Source: Cerioporus squamosus
Lineage: Eukaryota > Basidiomycota > Agaricomycetes > Polyporales > Polyporaceae
Direction: 5' to 3'
Assembly: GCA_022592435.1 (NCBI GenBank)
Contig: JABYQS010000504.1
Coordinates: 1-20,227 of the forward strand
Length of the DNA: 20,227 bases
The position numbers and the translations under genes were made by a program. Shown piece by piece: positions 1 through 9,596 of the stretch (its first letter is position 1; each line of letters starts with the position of its first letter). Under the pieces are notes generated by a model, which did no database searches, had not been told where the DNA came from, and worked only from the letters and a program-made list of their open reading frames with translations.

Positions 1-100
1 TAACTGCGTATCCAACCTGCCATCCATAGATCACATCTATTATCATCTGCCATTTCATCCTCGACCTCCGCCGCGCAGATTACTGTCGCGCTGACAGTGA

Positions 101-425
101 ATGCGCATCGCTCCGTTTGTCGACGTCCATACCGGCAGGAACTCGCATCGCTCCTTCCCTGAGCTCGTCACACCATTCGCAGGCCCGATTCAACCGAGCT
201 TCTTGTCAACTGGGAATCTTTGGGACGAACCGGACCTCCGCGGTACCACGGATCAGGAGCACCGTGATTTTGAGTCTGCACAGCCTAGGGGTGATGAGTT
301 CGAGGTGGCGGAGTTCTGTGGTGCTGAAGGAACGAATGCCGAAGGTGAGTCTACAAGGCCACATGCTGCTCGGTCACGCGCTCACCCTAGACTCAGCTGG
401 TCAATCATCGCAGCTTGGTCCGTAG
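101..425 (+). CDS. Candidate two-exon ORF, unknown product
   Basis: I do not recognise this product. Reading from the ATG at 101, an 81-codon exon reaches a strong GTGAGT donor at 345. An intron of 345-396 would end at a CTCAG acceptor with a CTCAC branch-like site just upstream. Splicing restores an open frame that stops at 423-425, giving about 90 residues. The conceptual protein is hydrophilic, with an acidic stretch near residues 45-75, and has no signal peptide or domain I can name. The true start could lie left of the window. Competing open frames exist on the same strand, so this may be chance. Confidence 0.22.
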
Positions 426-610
426 ATGGCTCTGTGCGATCGCTCCGAAACTGCTTGGTAGTGTGGGCACCCCTCAGAAGGTACATACACTGTCATCATC
501 ATAGAATGTCTCGTCTTGCGCTTATCTATCCATCAGGAAACGCTCATTTATCCGTTCGCTACCGTCCCGTGCCGACCGGAGTCCCGGAGCCACGGAGATC
601 CCCCCATATA

Positions 611-786
611 CAGTAGAATCTCTACGAAGGAATACGCTGGTAAGGAATAACCGCGATAAGGAATAGGGCTCGGGCCCCTCCCAGATGGGCGCTTACACGC
701 CAAATCGACCTACAGTAGGGAATAATTCCGCTAAGGAATGATGATTTGGGGTCTCCCGAGCGTATTCCTTATTAGCGATTCGACTG
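611..786. mobile_element. pogo/Tc1-mariner-type MITE, 176 bp
   Basis: The ends are inverted repeats. The left end starts CAGTAGAATCTCTACGAAGG at 611. The reverse complement of the right end starts CAGTCGAATCGCTAATAAGG at 786. The first 28 positions match except at 5, 11, 15 and 16, and the element is flanked on both sides by TA (609-610 and 787-788). A CAGT terminus with a TA duplication is the known signature of Tc1/mariner and pogo-type DNA transposons. The interior is too short to encode a transposase and repeats the AAGGAAT motif in both orientations, so this is a non-autonomous element. Confidence 0.85.
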
Positions 787-822
787 TAGCTGGAGATCGC
801 GATCTCCGTCCTTCTCCAGCTA
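787..822. repeat. Nested palindrome abutting the MITE
   Basis: TAGCTGGAGA at 787-796 is perfectly inverted as TCTCCAGCTA at 813-822. Inside this, GGAGATCGCGATCTCC (792-807) is a perfect 16-bp palindrome. The palindrome begins at the TA target duplication of the MITE. TCTCCGTC recurs several times just downstream (around 804, 832 and 852). The structure is seen directly; its function is unknown. Confidence 0.75.
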
Positions 823-887
823 GAAATGCTCGTCTCCGTCCAGAGAGTCTGTCTCCGTCTTCGATGCAGCGATGAGTATGCGCATGA

Positions 888-1547
888 GGACGCTATGAGA
901 ACACTTATGGAATTGCCCCGCCTCTAGTGCGCACCAAGGAATTCACCCAATTCGATCGCAGAGCCCAGAATATGACCGGGAAGATGGGCTATCAGGTGAG
1001 GCCTGCACGTCGTTTGTTTCCGTATTCCGTCACACTAACACTCTCAAACCTCTCATGAATAGGTGGACGTCACTAATATACTCATGCAGCGAGCTTTTGC
1101 GGCGCGAACGAGCCTCGTGCATCCATCACAAGACGACAAAGTCCCGGTACACTCGGTGGGCGCCTAATGTACTCAACTGCGTGCGGCAGTCTACCGCAAA
1201 GTGGAGGACATGCACGGCCATGGAGCCTCCCCTATTCAATATGCTTTGGTGGATTCTGGATCATGCGTGTATACCCTGGAGAGTATGTTTACCGTGATGC
1301 TCAAATATCTCTATTTCTTCTAGGCGGTCTCGAGAACTCACCGGGCCCTCAAGCACAAGCTAAGCCAATCCTGGCTTATCCTGATTGGACAGAACATCGG
1401 TATGTACATGAAATCTATTTGCTTCTTTCTCCGACCTCTCATGACAGGCTTGACTTGCAACGGAGACATGCCCTCCAGATGGAGACTGCATCTCTGGCAG
1501 GAGATTGGCATCTCCGTCCTGCACTGCCCGGAAAGCATCTGATCTAG
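888..1547 (+). pseudogene. Decayed spliced gene fragment, DSG motif
   Basis: A reading frame opens after a stop at 885-887. It crosses three plausible introns: 996-1062 (GTGAGG...TAG with a CACTAACA branch site), 1283-1323 (GTATGT...TAG, only 41 nt) and 1400-1447 (GTATGT...CAG). Phases agree throughout and the frame ends at 1547. The only interruption is an in-frame TAA at 1165-1167, and no splice choice I tried removes it in phase. The third quarter contains YALVDSGSC, with Asp-Ser-Gly at 1252-1260. This resembles the active-site core of retropepsin-like aspartic proteases of gag-pol elements. That family call rests on one short motif and is weak. There is no recognisable start codon, so I treat it as a relic. 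Confidence 0.3.
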
Positions 1548-1870
1548 GCGACGTCCTCCGGAGCGCCGGACAAATTGCCTCCAGCCGGGGAAATCACGGT
1601 TTCCTGATGTACTTGACTCAGTACTAGGCAACTGGAAGGTGTACAGGCGTCTACTCCACGTTGGCTACTTACTCGGTAACAACGTCATTCAAACTTTACT
1701 TACTCTGTCTCTTACTCCCACTTACGGCAAAATGTTGAGTAGAGTAACATCGATACTTACCCGGGCTGATGCTGTGGCCACTGGCGTCATTTCCTCCCCA
1801 CCACCACCACCGGCCGCACCATAGCTAGTACTACCAACATTCCTTCTCTCCTCCTCGTGTTTCTGCGGAC

Positions 1871-2982
1871 ATGTCGTCTCGTAAGCTTAGGCTTAAACGC
1901 ACTCCGACAGAGCAAGCAGAGCACGACCTGAGGAAGGCACGCAAAGCAGCTCGGAAGGCTGCCAAACGCCGTGACAAGTACGGCGACGACTACGCAGAAC
2001 ACGAGCACGGAAGGAAGAGGCTACGCACAGATAATGGACCCTCGTTGGATGCTCTTGACGATAGCGACAGCGAGTACGGCCCTCAACCTGCAGCATCCGG
2101 CTCTAGCAGTCATCGTGCGCACAAACCGGACTTCGACTATATCCAGGCGCAGGTGGAGGAGAAGCGGTTTAGGGACAAGATGTGGGGTGCTATGGGCGAC
2201 GACGAACGTCTCGACTCTATGGAGGCTTCGTTGAACTCGTACGCGCACGTCCCGAGGAGATGGAGAGGCGGCGGAATGGACCGCATGGACGACGAGCTGG
2301 ACGTCGATCCGCGGTACATGGACGAGGAGGACTATGCGGAGTGGGTTAGAGTAGGAATGTGGAGGTGCGTACTGTCACTGTCTCTTGTGTGTTTAACTGA
2401 AGGATACGGCTGTGCAGGAAGAAGCATGCGGCGGAGCATGAAGAGCAGATGCGTCGCCAGGCCGAGCAGAAGGCGCGAGAGGAGCGCGAGAAGGCCCTTC
2501 GCGAAGAGACAAGACGACTGGAGCGTGCAGCGGAAGAGGAGCGCAGGATGCGCAAACGCGCGAAGGAGCGGGTGCGTGAGGTTGAGGCGCGAGAGCTCTA
2601 CGACACGCGGTGGAAGGCCATCCTTGCCACTGCCAGTGTCACCACCGAGGACGAGATGCTGCGTTTCCAAGATATCCCCTGGCCCATCATAACGTCGGCT
2701 GTGTCGTTGCGAGACGACAAACCTGCGCGCGTTCGGATTGAAGACCTGACCGCCGAGGCAATCTCCGCATTCCTCCTTCCGCCCTCCGAGCATGATGCGC
2801 CGACTGCGGACTTCTCGAAGGAGCGGAAAGAGAAGCTGCGTGAGACGATGTTGCGCTTCCACCCCGACAAGTTCGAGGGCCGGATCATGAAGCGAGTGCG
2901 AGAGAAGGACAGGGAGCGTGTTAAGGAGGCAGTGGGGATTGTCGCGCGGACTGTGAACTCTCTCATGGGGGAGGGCAAGTAG
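1871..2982 (+). CDS. NFKBIL1-like protein with C-terminal HPD motif
   Basis: Two exons, 1871-2364 and 2418-2982, are joined by a 53-nt intron (GTGCGT...TGTGCAG) and encode 352 residues. The N-terminus is strongly basic, with an RK-rich segment over residues 1-40, and is followed by an acidic linker. The motif YAEWVRVGMWRKKH crosses the splice site, and then comes a long charged, probably helical region rich in Glu, Arg and Lys. The C-terminal part contains LRFHPDKFEGRIMKRV with HPDKF at residues 313-317. The combination of a charged coiled coil and a C-terminal J-domain-like HPD is typical of the NF-kappa-B inhibitor-like 1 family, a nuclear family linked in animals and plants to mRNA processing. 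The role here is inferred from the family only. The ATG follows a CT-rich leader. The stop is six bases before a likely 3'-UTR intron. Confidence 0.85.
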
Positions 2983-2988
2983 AGACAG

Positions 2989-3048
2989 GTGAGTCCTGCG
3001 TTGGTTTCGACCTTTCAAAATCAGTGGCTGACTGACACATTTTCACAG
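2989..3048 (+). other. Likely 3'-UTR intron of the NFKBIL1-like gene
   Basis: GTGAGT at 2989 pairs with TTTTCACAG ending at 3048, with a GCTGACTGAC branch-like site about 20 nt before the acceptor. The intron begins six bases after the TAG. A junction this close to the stop would not be expected to trigger nonsense-mediated decay. Confidence 0.6.
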
Positions 3049-3791
3049 ATATACCCGCTTATATCCATAGACGAACATACAGCACAATAGTAATCCTGCA
3101 CGGCGACCTCAGCTTCTCCCCTGGTCTTCTGTCGTCCGCGATTCGCGACGGGCATAGCGGCACAAATTTGTTGGCCCTTTTGTGATGGTAGTCCGGTAGC
3201 TCGTTGAGTCTGATGCTATAGGAGTGCGATGACCCACGACCGAGGGAAACAGCGTCGTGCGTACGCGCCACTAAGTAAGTACGTCCTTCCGCGACATAAC
3301 GTCTGGCCATGTCAAGCTCACGTCTTCTGACACAGCCCGTCACACACGCCCCGCAGGTAATGCTCAGCCCCGAAGACCATGCCGGAACGCGCTCCTGACA
3401 GGACTTTGCGACGGGGGCTGTGAAAGCTTATGTATTAGGGTGGGGTGAGTTTGTTGTCGGTGATATGATGGGTGCCCGTATCACCAACCTTCTTGTCCAG
3501 TCCAATCGCTCCGGAGCTATATCGCCCAAGAGGCAACTCCACCGGCCGTAAATTTCAGTGTGGCGGATGATTGCGTCCACAGAGGTCACCACGGGAGATG
3601 CTGGAATGGAAACATGCTAAGGCCGAGTCATGTTCTGTGAGGACTGGTGGCTCAACGCCGCGCAACTGCCTTCGGGTATTGGACGGTCGTGCAAGCCTCC
3701 CAATACTGCATATAACTTCGTGCGTGGTCTTCTCGATACCCAGCAAGCGCACCTCCCCGCTGTTTCCACTTCGAAACCACCCACTCGAACG
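3049..3791. other. Intergenic, with promoter of the secreted-protein gene
   Basis: No supported gene lies here; the open frames on either strand are short and overlap without splice support. A TATA-like element (GCATATAAC, about 3708-3716) sits roughly 80 bases before the ATG at 3792. It is followed by a C/T-rich leader, as is common for highly expressed fungal secreted proteins. Confidence 0.5.
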
Positions 3792-4160
3792 ATGAACCTC
3801 TACGCCCTTCTCGCGATCCTACCCTTCATCTCCGCCACTCTCGGCCAGGGAGTCATCTCCTGCCAGGACGACTACGACTACAACGGGAACAAAGCCGTCC
3901 CCGTGCACTACCCCTCGATCTCGACCCCGTCCACTACGTACGTCGGCGGGCCGTACAACTCGCACTGCGGCCAGATCGTCGGCGGCGGGGTTGACTACAC
4001 CGGGAACTGGGAGTCGGACACGTCCCCTGTCACCGCGATCGGCGCGAGCTTCTGGGTCACGCCCGATGGGTGCATGAACGTCGAGTGGGATGGGGTGCAT
4101 TCGTACTGCTGCCCGCCGGGCGCGATCAACGAGGGGACTACGTCTTGCGACTATTTCTGA
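3792..4160 (+). CDS. Small secreted cysteine-containing protein 1
   Basis: This is an intronless ORF of 122 residues. The first 18 residues, MNLYALLAILPFISATLG, form a signal peptide with a hydrophobic core and small residues at the predicted cut site. The mature part is acidic, rich in Tyr, Gly, Ser and Thr, and has six cysteines, including a CC pair near residue 108 and one close to the C-terminus. Six cysteines allow three disulfides. I know no named family for it; it fits the general class of basidiomycete small secreted proteins, for which roles from substrate interaction to effector activity are proposed. A longer in-frame start upstream (3630) would bury the signal peptide, so the ATG at 3792 is preferred. 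It converges on the minus-strand coiled-coil gene. Confidence 0.8.
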   Translation: MNLYALLAILPFISATLGQGVISCQDDYDYNGNKAVPVHYPSISTPSTTYVGGPYNSHCGQIVGGGVDYTGNWESDTSPVTAIGASFWVTPDGCMNVEWDGVHSYCCPPGAINEGTTSCDYF

Positions 4161-4758
4161 ACATAGTCTAGGTGGGGCAGTGCGCCATTGTACGTCGTCG
4201 CTGTCCTGTTCGAGTGTGCACTGATTTGAAGCGGCACTCATGTAGGAGATACTCCACGCGGAGACGAAGTTTTCCGTAGACCTGTTGTCGATCCTGTATA
4301 TGACTCCTTGTCCTCATACGCGTGTTCAGATCAATGCACAGAGGGGATGCAGTCGCTCGACTTCATAGAGGCGACGGCGGAGAAGACACCACTGCGAATA
4401 TCAGGACGATCCCTTTGACAAGTGAAGGGCGGGTGGAGAGTTATCAGACCAGATGGAAATGGAGAGGCTACTATACAACACAAGATAACGGTGGCATACA
4501 AGAGGAGAAGACGCGATACATGCAGAGTAGTACAAGGTACAAGATGGTTGACTGTAACTCCAGGGACTCATGAAGACCGCCCGGTCCCCATCCTGCAAGG
4601 AACGGGCGGGGCTCCTGCGCCAGTCGACACCTTCCGATGTGGGTTTCCGTAGTTTGCGATGGTCATCGGGTATGCGTATGTATATGTGTTTAGGTGTGTT
4701 GGTAGTTGTGCGTGAGCAAATGCAAGTAGTCAGTTTGGAGAGACGGTGCCGAGGCGGG
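4161..4758. other. Convergent intergenic region
   Basis: This is the space between the 3' ends of the secreted-protein gene (+) and the coiled-coil gene (-). The minus frame of the coiled-coil gene stays open through here to 4401 if its last intron is retained. That readthrough looks compositionally unlike coding sequence, and I see no independent gene. Confidence 0.4.
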
Positions 4759-5921
4759 TCACTATGATGAGCAACCTCGCACGCATTCGGGAGGAAAGAG
4801 GGTCGAATGGGACGTACCAGTTGGTATTGGATGCCGAAGGACTGCATGAGACGGTTGATGTTGCGTTCGCGGGACGGGCTCGGTTCGCCTACGCCATACT
4901 CTACCATCATCGAGATTGCCCTCTCCTCTGTGGACAGGTATCGCATACCGTTATCCACCACGGGCGAGACCAGGGCCGACAAGGACGACTCACCGGAGAT
5001 GGCGAACATGTCGCCAAGCGTCCTGGGGAAGTCGCGGCTCTTCTCGCCATGGATGTTGTACAGGTCGTGCACGGTCTCGTGAAGTCGGTGGGATCTCAGG
5101 GTAGAGTTCGCCCGACGAGATTCGCTACCAATGGGAGTTGCTCTCATGTCAGCGGGAACTAAAGACTGGGTTGGGGATTTGAGGAGACTCACGAGTTGTA
5201 GAGGGCCTTCTGGACCTCCTCCAGCTGCCGCTGATCTTCCCGGAGCTCATCTTGTAGACTCTGCGGGATGTATTCCGGCAGTAAGCGAGCAACCTCCTGG
5301 TCGACAAGCGCGTCGATGTCTTGCATAACTCCGCTCTCGACTAGACTCCTTCAGCTCTGAGCATGCCAGCGTACCCGGAGAACACTCACTAAGCTCTGTC
5401 AGGTGCTCGACGACGTCCCTCTCCAGCACCTCCTTCATGAGCGCTGTATGACCATCAACACCCTGAGGCCGTGAGCGCAAGCCAGAGCTGCTCACCCTGG
5501 ATGTCGAGGAGCTGCCGATCCTGTTTGGCGTTCATCTCCTGCATGTGCTGCCGCAATCTGCGACGCGCGATGCGTCAGCCACGAACCTTTCCTCGATTGT
5601 GGAGTTCGAAACGACAGCTACTCACTTTCCAACCTCTTCAGTGACCTGGCTCTGGGAACCAATGTTGATCATCTCCATCACTTGCTTTCCCAGCGAATCC
5701 AGAGTCCCCTGCGTGTGTGAAAGAAGATGAGGTCAAGATGAGGGTTGGAGGAGGGATGGGCGACGTACGCCATACTGGTCGAGGGACATTTTCATGCTCG
5801 CCATGAGCTCCGCAGCACCATGTGCTTCTGCAGAGCCCGCGGTAATCGTACTACTCCCCGGACGGGTAGAGAGCGGAGAGGCTGCTGCGGCAGTCGAGGA
5901 TGCCTGTGCGTGCTGAGACAT
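4759..5921 (-). CDS. Coiled-coil protein of unknown function, seven exons
   Basis: Exons on the minus strand are 5921-5769, 5708-5626, 5557-5496, 5443-5390, 5340-5193, 5124-4818 and a final piece that starts with a stop codon at 4761-4759. Introns are 60, 68, 52, 49, 68 and 56 nt, and all phases agree, giving 269 residues. Residues 1-40 are Ser/Ala-rich and probably disordered. The middle is amphipathic and rich in Leu, Glu and Gln (for example VLERDVVEHLTELIESGVMQ and LREDQRQLEEVQKALYNS), consistent with coiled coil. The C-terminal third carries LRSHRLHETVHDLYNIHGE and ends in a basic helix, RERNINRLMQSFGIQYQL. I believe similar hypothetical proteins occur widely in Agaricomycetes, but I know no function. 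The 3' end is the weak point: retaining the last intron would extend the protein. Confidence 0.7.
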
Positions 5922-7011
5922 CCTCTGTATACTGGCAGCGCATTAGTCGCCACTAAGTCACTGAACTGAAGAGATCGGCACCTACGCTGAAGGACGAGAA
6001 GAGGGGAACAGGTCATGAACGTAGCACAGACCGATCGTGCATATATCGCCCGCGCGCTGAACCCATGCGTTTGCCATGTGTTCGAGCACGCGGGGCCATG
6101 TTCGACTTGGGAGGAGAGATCTCGTCCAGGATAGCACCTCAGTGTCCAGTTGAAGCTTCGAAGGTGAGGGGATGGCGTGTTTCCCAGGACGCTTACGGCC
6201 ACTGTGCTTCGGATGGGGACGCTGCGGTAGGTCGTGCTGAGTGCAGCCGCGAGCGTTTCGGTGTCGGTCGACGCCTGTAAACGCACATTATTGTGTGCTT
6301 CGTAGTAATGCAAGTCGAGATCTGGACTCTGGGTCTCCACGTCGCAACAGCATCCGAGTCCGAGGAAGTCCTGGTCGCGCACTGGGCTTCGACGCGCGTC
6401 TTTCCCCGCGCTCCGTAGCGGCAGGTTGTTTACTGACTTGGATTGCTCGACATGGTGACGCACTGGATCATACGTTCCGCAGGATAATGCCCGGATCGGG
6501 GAGCGTATCATTCTGCAGGGGAATAGCATTGAGAGGTAAATCGAAAAGGCTCGGTCCTAGAGCACCTTGAACGCATGAGCAGACCATAGCACGCAATGAT
6601 TCGTGTCCATCGCACCGAGAGTACAGTGAGTGTCACCTTGATGACTGCCATTGTCTATCGAGGGAATTGAGGTAGAAGTGCTGACTGACTTCAGGCTCCG
6701 AAGCTCTCATGTCAATTGGGCCGAGGGGCGTCGAACGTTGAGGAGCATCACGAGTGAGTCTTGGCTCTAGTCATATTCCCGAATCAGTGACAGAAATCGT
6801 CGGTACCGAGGGCGAATTCGTCGCACCTGGAGCAGGAAGTTCGTGAGGCGGGCTCGGGCGGGATTGGCACGGCTCAGTCAGCACCGCCATGTCCGACCGA
6901 GTTCTCTGCACTGCGAAAACATATATGAATCGCTGACACAGGAGGGGTATGCTCACGAAAGGGTACTCACCTCACCAGTGCTCATACTACTCGTGCCAGG
7001 GATACAGCGAC
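5922..7011. other. Intergenic region between divergent genes
   Basis: This interval lies between the divergent coiled-coil gene (-) and YciI-like gene (+). A minus-strand frame is open for 245 codons (6529-5792), but it overlaps the first exon of the coiled-coil gene in another frame and shows no domain or splice pattern. A second minus frame, 6956-6771, is preceded by a fair acceptor (TTTTCGCAG near 6915) and has a 40-residue Pro/Ser-rich tail. Neither is strong enough to call. The interval should hold the promoters of both neighbours. Confidence 0.35.
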
Positions 7012-7568
7012 ATGTCTAGCCCACGCGACAGCTACTTCCTCATCGTCGCCCCGGACGTCCCGAACTCGCAGCGGGAGAAGTACAAGCCCCAGCACATCGA
7101 GCACAACACTCCCTTAATTCAGAGCGGCTACATTGGTGAGTATATGTGCTCCTGGACCCCGCGGCTCCTGCGGTTCCGCCGTGAACTCGTCTCCGAGTCG
7201 GCGCGTTCTTCGCTCAATCCCACTCCGGGCTCTACGACTACTCCTCCACTGCTTTCCTCACCCAGACACTTACTCACCTAATCAACTAGTCTCTGGCGGA
7301 GGCCTCCTACCCGACGGAAAGGTTGCGGCCGATGCCGATGCACCCGAGTCGTTGTCCGGGTCGTTCATCATAGTCAAGGCCGACTCGAGCGAGAAGGTCT
7401 GGGAGACGCTTAAGGGTGACATTTATTACTCCTCCGGAGAGGTGGTGCGTCTCGTTTTCTTCGTGGCTTCAAATAAGGTGCGTTCGAGCTGACAGAGTAT
7501 TGTTGCAGTGGGACCACGGGAAGCTCCAAGTCAGGTCTGTGCTTCTGGCCATACCGCCCAAAGCGTAG
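7012..7568 (+). CDS. YciI-domain (YCII-related) protein
   Basis: Exons 7012-7135, 7290-7444 and 7509-7568 encode 112 residues; the introns are 154 and 64 nt. The protein opens with SYFLIVAPDV, followed by QHIEHNTPLIQSGYI, the region that carries the conserved His of YciI folds. A glycine-rich turn (VSGGGLLPDGK) comes next, then the core strand GSFIIVKADSSEKVWETLKG, and finally YYSSGEVWDHGKLQV. This order matches the dimeric alpha-beta barrel of the YCII-related family, including its fungal members of about 110 residues. Biochemical roles in the family are mostly undefined; some bacterial relatives are dehydrochlorinase-like or fused to other enzymes. The start is the ATG before the first conserved strand. 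An in-frame ATG at 6949 would add 21 unsupported residues. Confidence 0.85.
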
Positions 7569-7589
7569 GAGGTAGGATACGACGAAGAA

Positions 7590-8440
7590 GAAATGTCATG
7601 TATGCTAGGTCGAGATCTGATCATAGCACAAGCACGTTGTAGGCACATATGTAGTCCAGGTTGAAGTTCAGGCGTTGCTAGTGGCGGATCGTGTTCTTCG
7701 GCGTCTGCGTTGCCAGATTCAGGTTCGGGAAAAGCCGTACGATCTTTCTCTCCATCCAACTCAACGCCGACGTTCACTTCAGCGCGATCGTGAAACGATT
7801 CTGTCCTCTGTTCGTAATGAAACGCCATTGACGCACTGTGCCCATGGACGACTTGACGGCCTTGATGAATCCCCATCGCGCCAACCCCGGGGCGGGGGTC
7901 AGATGTCGAAGGAGTCGGAAGGAGGTCGCCGTCTTTCCTCGCAACCCCACCTCTGGTGTCTTCTCCGGTCCTGGTCAGTGGTCGTTGATGAAAAGGGAAG
8001 GGCTGTTGGCTTACTCACTACATAGCTGCGCTGGAGCCACGGCTGAAGTGTGCGGTCTTGAGGTCCCGACGTCGTCTCTGAGTTTTTCCTTTCTTCAAGT
8101 TGTTGTGTGACTTCTGACGTACATCTTGTTCGAAGCTACTTCAGTGCAAAATACCTTCTGCCAGTGCCAACAACGTCTCCCCTTGTACCGCTGCCTCAGT
8201 CCTACCAGCGGTGCACCATTGCAAATGTCTAGGTGCAATGCGGACCGGCTTTATGTCCGTGCCTCCATGCTGTCCATGCCAACCATCACTACCGGTGCGT
8301 TCACCTGCCGTGCCTTCATATGGCGATCTCCTCCCAGTAGGCTGAGATTGCATGCGATTGTAGAACGCATTGCACCGTCATCATCTCCTCCTGGTGGTAG
8401 CGACCACGGATCTGCGCGCGATGCCCGAGCTGTCACCGAG
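7590..8440 (-). other. Open minus-strand sequence, possible unresolved gene
   Basis: Several minus-strand features suggest a gene whose exons I cannot chain with confidence. One candidate intron (GTGAGT near 8019 to GACCAG near 7972, 48 nt) joins two open stretches. The downstream exon can be read in a basic frame ending in RFITNRGQNRFTIALK before a TGA near 7785. A second frame over the same bases stays open from about 7970 to 7469 and reads as an acidic protein, but it runs into the last exon of the YciI-like gene. Upstream, a GTATTT donor near 8154 could join another basic stretch. Two rival frames mean neither is proven, no domain is recognised, and the plus strand is also partly open. 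Confidence 0.25.
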
Positions 8441-8818
8441 GCGCAAGATCATAGCCAGCGCTGCTCCTAAACACAACTCAGGCGTTCCAGGTGGCGTCAA
8501 GCCTGAAGTGCGGACTATGCGACCAAATTGCACATCGCGAGACAGTCTAGACATCTCTGAGATCCTTCGCCGACTTTACTGGCTATAGATTGGGACCTCA
8601 CTACCATCATAGCCGTGGTTCTTGGCGTATGTAATGGTAAGCACCGCTCATTCGTTTTTCTCGGCATACCTGTATGATATGCTCCCGACTCGCAGATCCT
8701 CTGTGTTTCGCGCTTGACGTCGGGCGCTGTGCTTGAGCGCTGTCAGGATGGTCAACCTCAGTTGTCGGTGTCTGGCCAGCGACGCAACCGACGACGTACG
8801 AAGTGCACGCTGTCAAAG

Positions 8819-8826
8819 GTATAAAT
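8819..8826 (+). promoter_or_regulatory. TATA-like element upstream of secreted protein 2
   Basis: GTATAAAT lies about 150 bases before the ATG at 8974 and is followed by pyrimidine-rich sequence. A second weaker candidate, TTTATAC near 8928, lies only about 45 bases before the ATG and would leave a very short leader. Confidence 0.4.
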
Positions 8827-8973
8827 GCTGTACTCACTTCTCCCAGGAAACCTCAGAGCCAGTCACCCCGAAGCCCAAGTGCAATGCGAACACGCACACT
8901 TCAGCCACCGCACTCGCCTCTCGAGTCTTTATACAACTCCGCGTCTAGCTACAACCCAACCCTACAATCAGCA

Positions 8974-9279
8974 ATGCAGATCATCTCCCTCACCACCACC
9001 TTGACTGTCCTCGCTCTCGCCCTCACAAGCACCGCGAACCCCTCCGCCAAGCGCAACGCCTGCCGTCGCGCCGACGGCTCCATCGAGCTGCGTGAGTACG
9101 ACGGCTCGCTCATCCCCCGCGCCGACAGCTGCACGCTCGCCAACGCCGGCGGCCCCGGAGCCCCCCTCCCGAACTCGTGGTGCAAGTCTACGTATGGCAG
9201 CGAGGTTCCGTGCTGCGTCGAGAATGGGGTTGGAGGCGCGTTTTGCACCGACTGCACGCATGGCATACATAACTGCTGA
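8974..9279 (+). CDS. Small secreted cysteine-rich protein 2
   Basis: This is an intronless ORF of 101 residues. It starts with a signal peptide of about 22 residues, with hydrophobic core LTTTLTVLALALTSTA. A dibasic KR at about residues 26-27 is a possible Kex2 processing site, and a further RR follows shortly. The mature part has eight cysteines, several in a CC or C-x2-C arrangement near the C-terminus (VPCCVENG, FCTDCTHG), and ends in Cys. An even number of cysteines and the short length suggest a disulfide-stabilised extracellular peptide or small protein. I do not recognise a named family. Upstream in-frame ATGs (8803) would displace the signal peptide from the N-terminus, so 8974 is preferred. 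It is unrelated in sequence to the secreted protein at 3792. Confidence 0.78.
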   Translation: MQIISLTTTLTVLALALTSTANPSAKRNACRRADGSIELREYDGSLIPRADSCTLANAGGPGAPLPNSWCKSTYGSEVPCCVENGVGGAFCTDCTHGIHNC

Positions 9280-9596
9280 ATGCGGGGATGTTTTCCGAGA
9301 TTGGACGGTGAGTTTTCCTTGTTGATCGAGGGCTGCTAAGGCCACAACTGACATCGGGCGTAGCTAGCACACAGGACTTCGGAAGCGTAATGTTTGACTG
9401 TATTACTACTACTTGATAAGCATACTCACCGCGCAAGGTTACCATGTTCTTAGCTACTGCAGCCGAAGGAATGCTCTTGCAAAGCCTCGCATGCAATATG
9501 ACAGGGTGTACTTCCCATGTTTGACGACGTTGACACGGTAAAAAGACTCGTAAAATTGCGTAAAAAGTTGTATCAAGGTTACGTATACACTGGAGC
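9280..9596. other. Intergenic, 3' flank of secreted protein 2
   Basis: I see no gene here. The right end contains A-runs (for example 9562-9566). On the minus strand these are T-runs about 31 bases past the tRNA 3' end and can serve as the Pol III terminator. Confidence 0.45.

Noticed and set aside
3059..3343. 94-codon minus-strand frame downstream of the NFKBIL1-like gene
   Set aside because: It overlaps the 3' UTR of the plus-strand gene and has no features of its own.
5792..6529. 245-codon open frame on the minus strand
   Set aside because: It overlaps the first exon of the better-supported coiled-coil gene in a different frame, has no recognisable domain or conserved motif, and low-stop frames of this length arise by chance in this GC-rich DNA.
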